Shown piece after piece: positions 13,694 through 15,860 of a DNA stretch of 15,860 nt; the first letter of the stretch is position 1; each line of letters starts with the position of its first letter. The stretch is from UBA4644 sp964646225 (GTDB lineage Bacteria; Bacillota; Clostridia; Oscillospirales; Butyricicoccaceae): contig CAZYAD010000033.1 of NCBI GenBank assembly GCA_964646225.1, forward strand, positions 1-15,860. Direction: 5' to 3'. The position numbers and the translations under genes are program-made. A model generated the notes under the pieces. The model saw nothing but the letters and a program-made list of their open reading frames with translations. It was not told the origin of the DNA and did not search any database.

Positions 13694-14728
13694 ATGCAAA
13701 TGATGGACGCCATCTATAAGCCGACCCTTGGCCCCGGTCTGGAGCTGCGAAAGGTACCCGTTCCCGTCCCCGGTCCCGGCGAGGTGCTGATCAAAATTCA
13801 CAAGACCGCCATCTGCGGCACCGATGTACATATCTACAACTGGGATCCCTGGGCCCGGCTGCACATCCGGCAGCCCATGACCATCGGCCACGAATATGTG
13901 GGTGAGATCGCTCAGCTGGGGGCCGGTGTCACCGGCCTTGCTGTGGGACAGCGGGTTTCCGGTGAGGGTCACATCACCTGCGGTCACTGCCGCAACTGCC
14001 ACACCGGCAACATCCAGTGGTGTAAAAACACCACCAGCGTGGGCGTGGATCGGGATGGCGCTTTTGCGGAATACGTGTGCATCCCTGCCTCTAATGTGAT
14101 CCTGATTGATGAAAGCCTGCCGGAGGATGTGGTGGCCTTTTTTGATGCCTTCGGCAATGCCGCCCACACGGCGCTGATGTGGGATCTGGTGGGGGAGGAT
14201 GTGCTCATCACCGGCGCAGGCCCCATCGGTATCATCGCCGCGGGGATCTGCAAATACGCCGGTGCGCGCAGGGTCATCATCACCGATGTGAACGACTACC
14301 GGTTGGAGCTGGCACGCAAAATGGGGGTGGACGCCGCCGTCAACACCGCCCGGGAGGATCTGCCCACTGTCATGAAGGAGCAGAAGCTGGCAGAGGGCTT
14401 TGATGTGGGTCTGGAAATGAGCGGCAACGGCGCTGCCTTCCGCCAGATGTGCTCGGTGATGCGCAACGGCGGCAAGATCTCCCTGCTGGGCCTGGGCAAC
14501 AAGCCCATCGAGGTGGATATGAACGACATCATCTGCAAGGGCCTGACCCTCCAGGGTATTTATGGCCGCAAGATGGACAACTGGCATCAGATGAGCTACA
14601 TGGTGCAGGGCGGGCTGGATCTCACCCCGGTCATCACCCACCGCTTCCACTACACCGAATTCGAGCAGGGCTTCGCCGCCATGAACAGCGGAAAGTCCGG
14701 CAAGGTTATTCTGGACTGGACGAAATAA
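13694..14728 (+). CDS. tdh: L-threonine 3-dehydrogenase
   Basis: A 344-aa zinc-dependent medium-chain dehydrogenase that oxidises threonine with NAD+ to 2-amino-3-ketobutyrate in the cytosol. Catalytic zinc ligands and motifs are in place: C41 in KTAICGTDVHIYNWD, and H66-E67 in IGHEYVGE. The structural zinc cysteines are C96, C99, C102 and C110, in GEGHITCGHCRNC. The Rossmann motif GAGPIG is at 174-179, followed by ITDVNDYRLELARKMG, which is nearly identical to the E. coli enzyme. The length equals the family norm. An in-frame ATG at 13679 exists, but it overlaps GGAGGA (13681-13686); that ribosome binding site is properly spaced for ATG 13694, so the shorter start (MQMMDAIYKP) is chosen. It is followed 19 bp later by kbl, its pathway partner. 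Confidence 0.96.
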   Translation: MQMMDAIYKPTLGPGLELRKVPVPVPGPGEVLIKIHKTAICGTDVHIYNWDPWARLHIRQPMTIGHEYVGEIAQLGAGVTGLAVGQRVSGEGHITCGHCRNCHTGNIQWCKNTTSVGVDRDGAFAEYVCIPASNVILIDESLPEDVVAFFDAFGNAAHTALMWDLVGEDVLITGAGPIGIIAAGICKYAGARRVIITDVNDYRLELARKMGVDAAVNTAREDLPTVMKEQKLAEGFDVGLEMSGNGAAFRQMCSVMRNGGKISLLGLGNKPIEVDMNDIICKGLTLQGIYGRKMDNWHQMSYMVQGGLDLTPVITHRFHYTEFEQGFAAMNSGKSGKVILDWTK

Positions 14729-14747
14729 CACAAGGAGGACATCTGTT

Positions 14748-15860
14748 ATGAGCAAGACCGCGCTGCAAGCCTTTGAAAACGAGCTGGAATCCATCCGTCA
14801 GGCCGGCACCTGGCGGGAGGAGCGTATCATCACCACGCCCCAGCGCTCCCGCATCGACACCACCGCCCGAAACGCCGTGGTCAATATGTGCGCCAACAAT
14901 TATCTGGGCCTTTCCAACAATCCCGAGCTGATGGCTGCCGCAAAGGAGAGCTATGACCGCTGGGGCTTCGGCCTGTCCTCGGTGCGCTTCATCTGCGGCA
15001 CCCAGAGCATCCACAAGGAGCTGGAGGCCCGCATCGCCGCCTTTGCCGGGATGGATGATGCCATCCTGTACTCCTCCTGCTTCGATGCCAACGGCGGCCT
15101 GTTCGAGACCCTGCTGGGTGCCGAGGACGCCGTCATCTCCGACGAACTGAACCACGCCTCCATCATCGATGGCGTCCGTCTGTGCAAGGCCAGACGCTAT
15201 CGCTACAAAAACAACGATATGGCCGATCTGCGGGCTCAGCTGGAGGACGCCCGCGCCGCCGGCTGCAAAAAGATCATCATTGCCACCGACGGCGTGTTCT
15301 CCATGGATGGCTATATCGCTGATCTGAAGTCCATCTGCGATCTGGCAGACGAGTTCGATGCGCTGGTGATGGTGGATGACAGCCACGCCGTGGGCTTTAT
15401 GGGCGCGCACGGCCGGGGCACGGCCGAATATTGCGATGTCATGGGCCGGGTGGATATCATCACCGGCACCTTTGGCAAGGCCATGGGCGGCGCCTCCGGC
15501 GGCTATACCGCTGCCCGCAGGCCCATCGTAGAGCTGCTGCGCCAGCGCTCCCGCCCTTACCTGTTCTCCAACACCCTGGCCCCCGCCATCTGCGCCGCCA
15601 CGCTGAAAACACTGGATCTGCTGGAGGCCAGCACCGCCCTGCGGGACAAGGTGCATGAAAACGCTGCCTACTTCCGCGCCGGGATGGAGGAGCTGGGCTT
15701 CGATCTGCTGCCCGGAGAGCACCCCATCGTCCCTGTGATGCTGTATGACCCCAGAGTGGCTCACGAGTTTGCCCGCCGGATGCTGGACAAGGGCGTTTAT
15801 GTGGTGGCCTTCTGCTATCCCGTGGTGCCCAAGGGCAAGGATCGCATCCGCACCCAGATC
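14748..15860 (+). CDS. kbl: Glycine C-acetyltransferase (2-amino-3-ketobutyrate CoA ligase), partial at window end
   Basis: The first 371 codons of a protein expected to be near 398 aa; it continues beyond the window without a stop. It is a PLP-dependent alpha-oxoamine synthase that cleaves 2-amino-3-ketobutyrate with CoA into glycine and acetyl-CoA. Matching stretches include MCANNYLGLSN, SVRFICGTQ, ILYSSCFDANGGLFETLLGAEDA, SDELNHASIIDGVRLCKA, ATDGVFSMDG and VMVDDSHAVGFMG. The PLP lysine is K244 in TFGKAMGGASGG, the same number as in E. coli. The start ATG has AAGGAGG (14732-14738) about nine bases upstream. It is cotranscribed with tdh, which makes its substrate; the unstable intermediate is best handed over directly. 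Confidence 0.97.
   Translation, partial: MSKTALQAFENELESIRQAGTWREERIITTPQRSRIDTTARNAVVNMCANNYLGLSNNPELMAAAKESYDRWGFGLSSVRFICGTQSIHKELEARIAAFAGMDDAILYSSCFDANGGLFETLLGAEDAVISDELNHASIIDGVRLCKARRYRYKNNDMADLRAQLEDARAAGCKKIIIATDGVFSMDGYIADLKSICDLADEFDALVMVDDSHAVGFMGAHGRGTAEYCDVMGRVDIITGTFGKAMGGASGGYTAARRPIVELLRQRSRPYLFSNTLAPAICAATLKTLDLLEASTALRDKVHENAAYFRAGMEELGFDLLPGEHPIVPVMLYDPRVAHEFARRMLDKGVYVVAFCYPVVPKGKDRIRTQI

Noticed and set aside
13496..14794. A 432-codon minus-strand open frame opposite tdh.
   Set aside because: It is the complement of a well conserved enzyme gene and spans a terminator and promoter.

Overview
The window looks like chromosomal DNA of a high-G+C member of the Clostridia, most likely an Oscillospiraceae-type gut anaerobe. 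The reasons are the strong AGGAGG-type ribosome binding sites, a clostridial ECF-transporter S component, a secreted enzyme with three S-layer-homology repeats, and a PBSX/Xkd-style tail gene order. This assignment is inferred from gene style; no rRNA or other marker gene is present. Every gene found is on the + strand.

Layout. (1) 36-548 encodes a membrane ECF S component and is closed by an intrinsic terminator (583-616). (2) 710-10397 is one tightly packed run of 16 phage-structure genes, many joined by 4-bp ATGA or GTGA overlaps. In order they encode an HK97-type major capsid protein, a head-tail connector, a head-closure protein, a tail terminator, a contractile sheath, a tube, a tail-assembly chaperone, a LysM baseplate protein, a hub, a small 78-aa protein, a gp25/XkdS-like sheath initiator, a gpJ-like and a gpI-like baseplate protein, a collar-type fibre, a DUF6273-like adhesin and a coiled-coil protein, ending with a 45-aa XkdX-like protein. 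A 13-bp perfect hairpin with a T-run ends the block. (3) 10639-13539 encodes a large exported phosphodiester-glycosidase-family protein with Ig-like modules and three C-terminal SLH repeats, closed by its own terminator. (4) A consensus promoter (13600-13628) drives tdh and kbl, the two-step pathway from threonine to glycine plus acetyl-CoA; kbl runs off the window end.

The notable part is the 9.7-kb phage-derived block. It contains a capsid gene and a contractile tail but no visible portal, terminase, capsid protease, tape-measure protein, spike, holin, endolysin, integrase or repressor. It sits between ordinary host genes that have their own terminators. The tape measure is absent at exactly the place (between chaperone and LysM protein) where PBSX-type clusters carry it, yet every remaining frame is intact. 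This suggests either a domesticated contractile particle (tailocin or gene-transfer-agent-like, with other parts encoded elsewhere) or a recently reduced prophage. Intact reading frames and conserved translational coupling favour a maintained system, but sequence alone cannot prove function.
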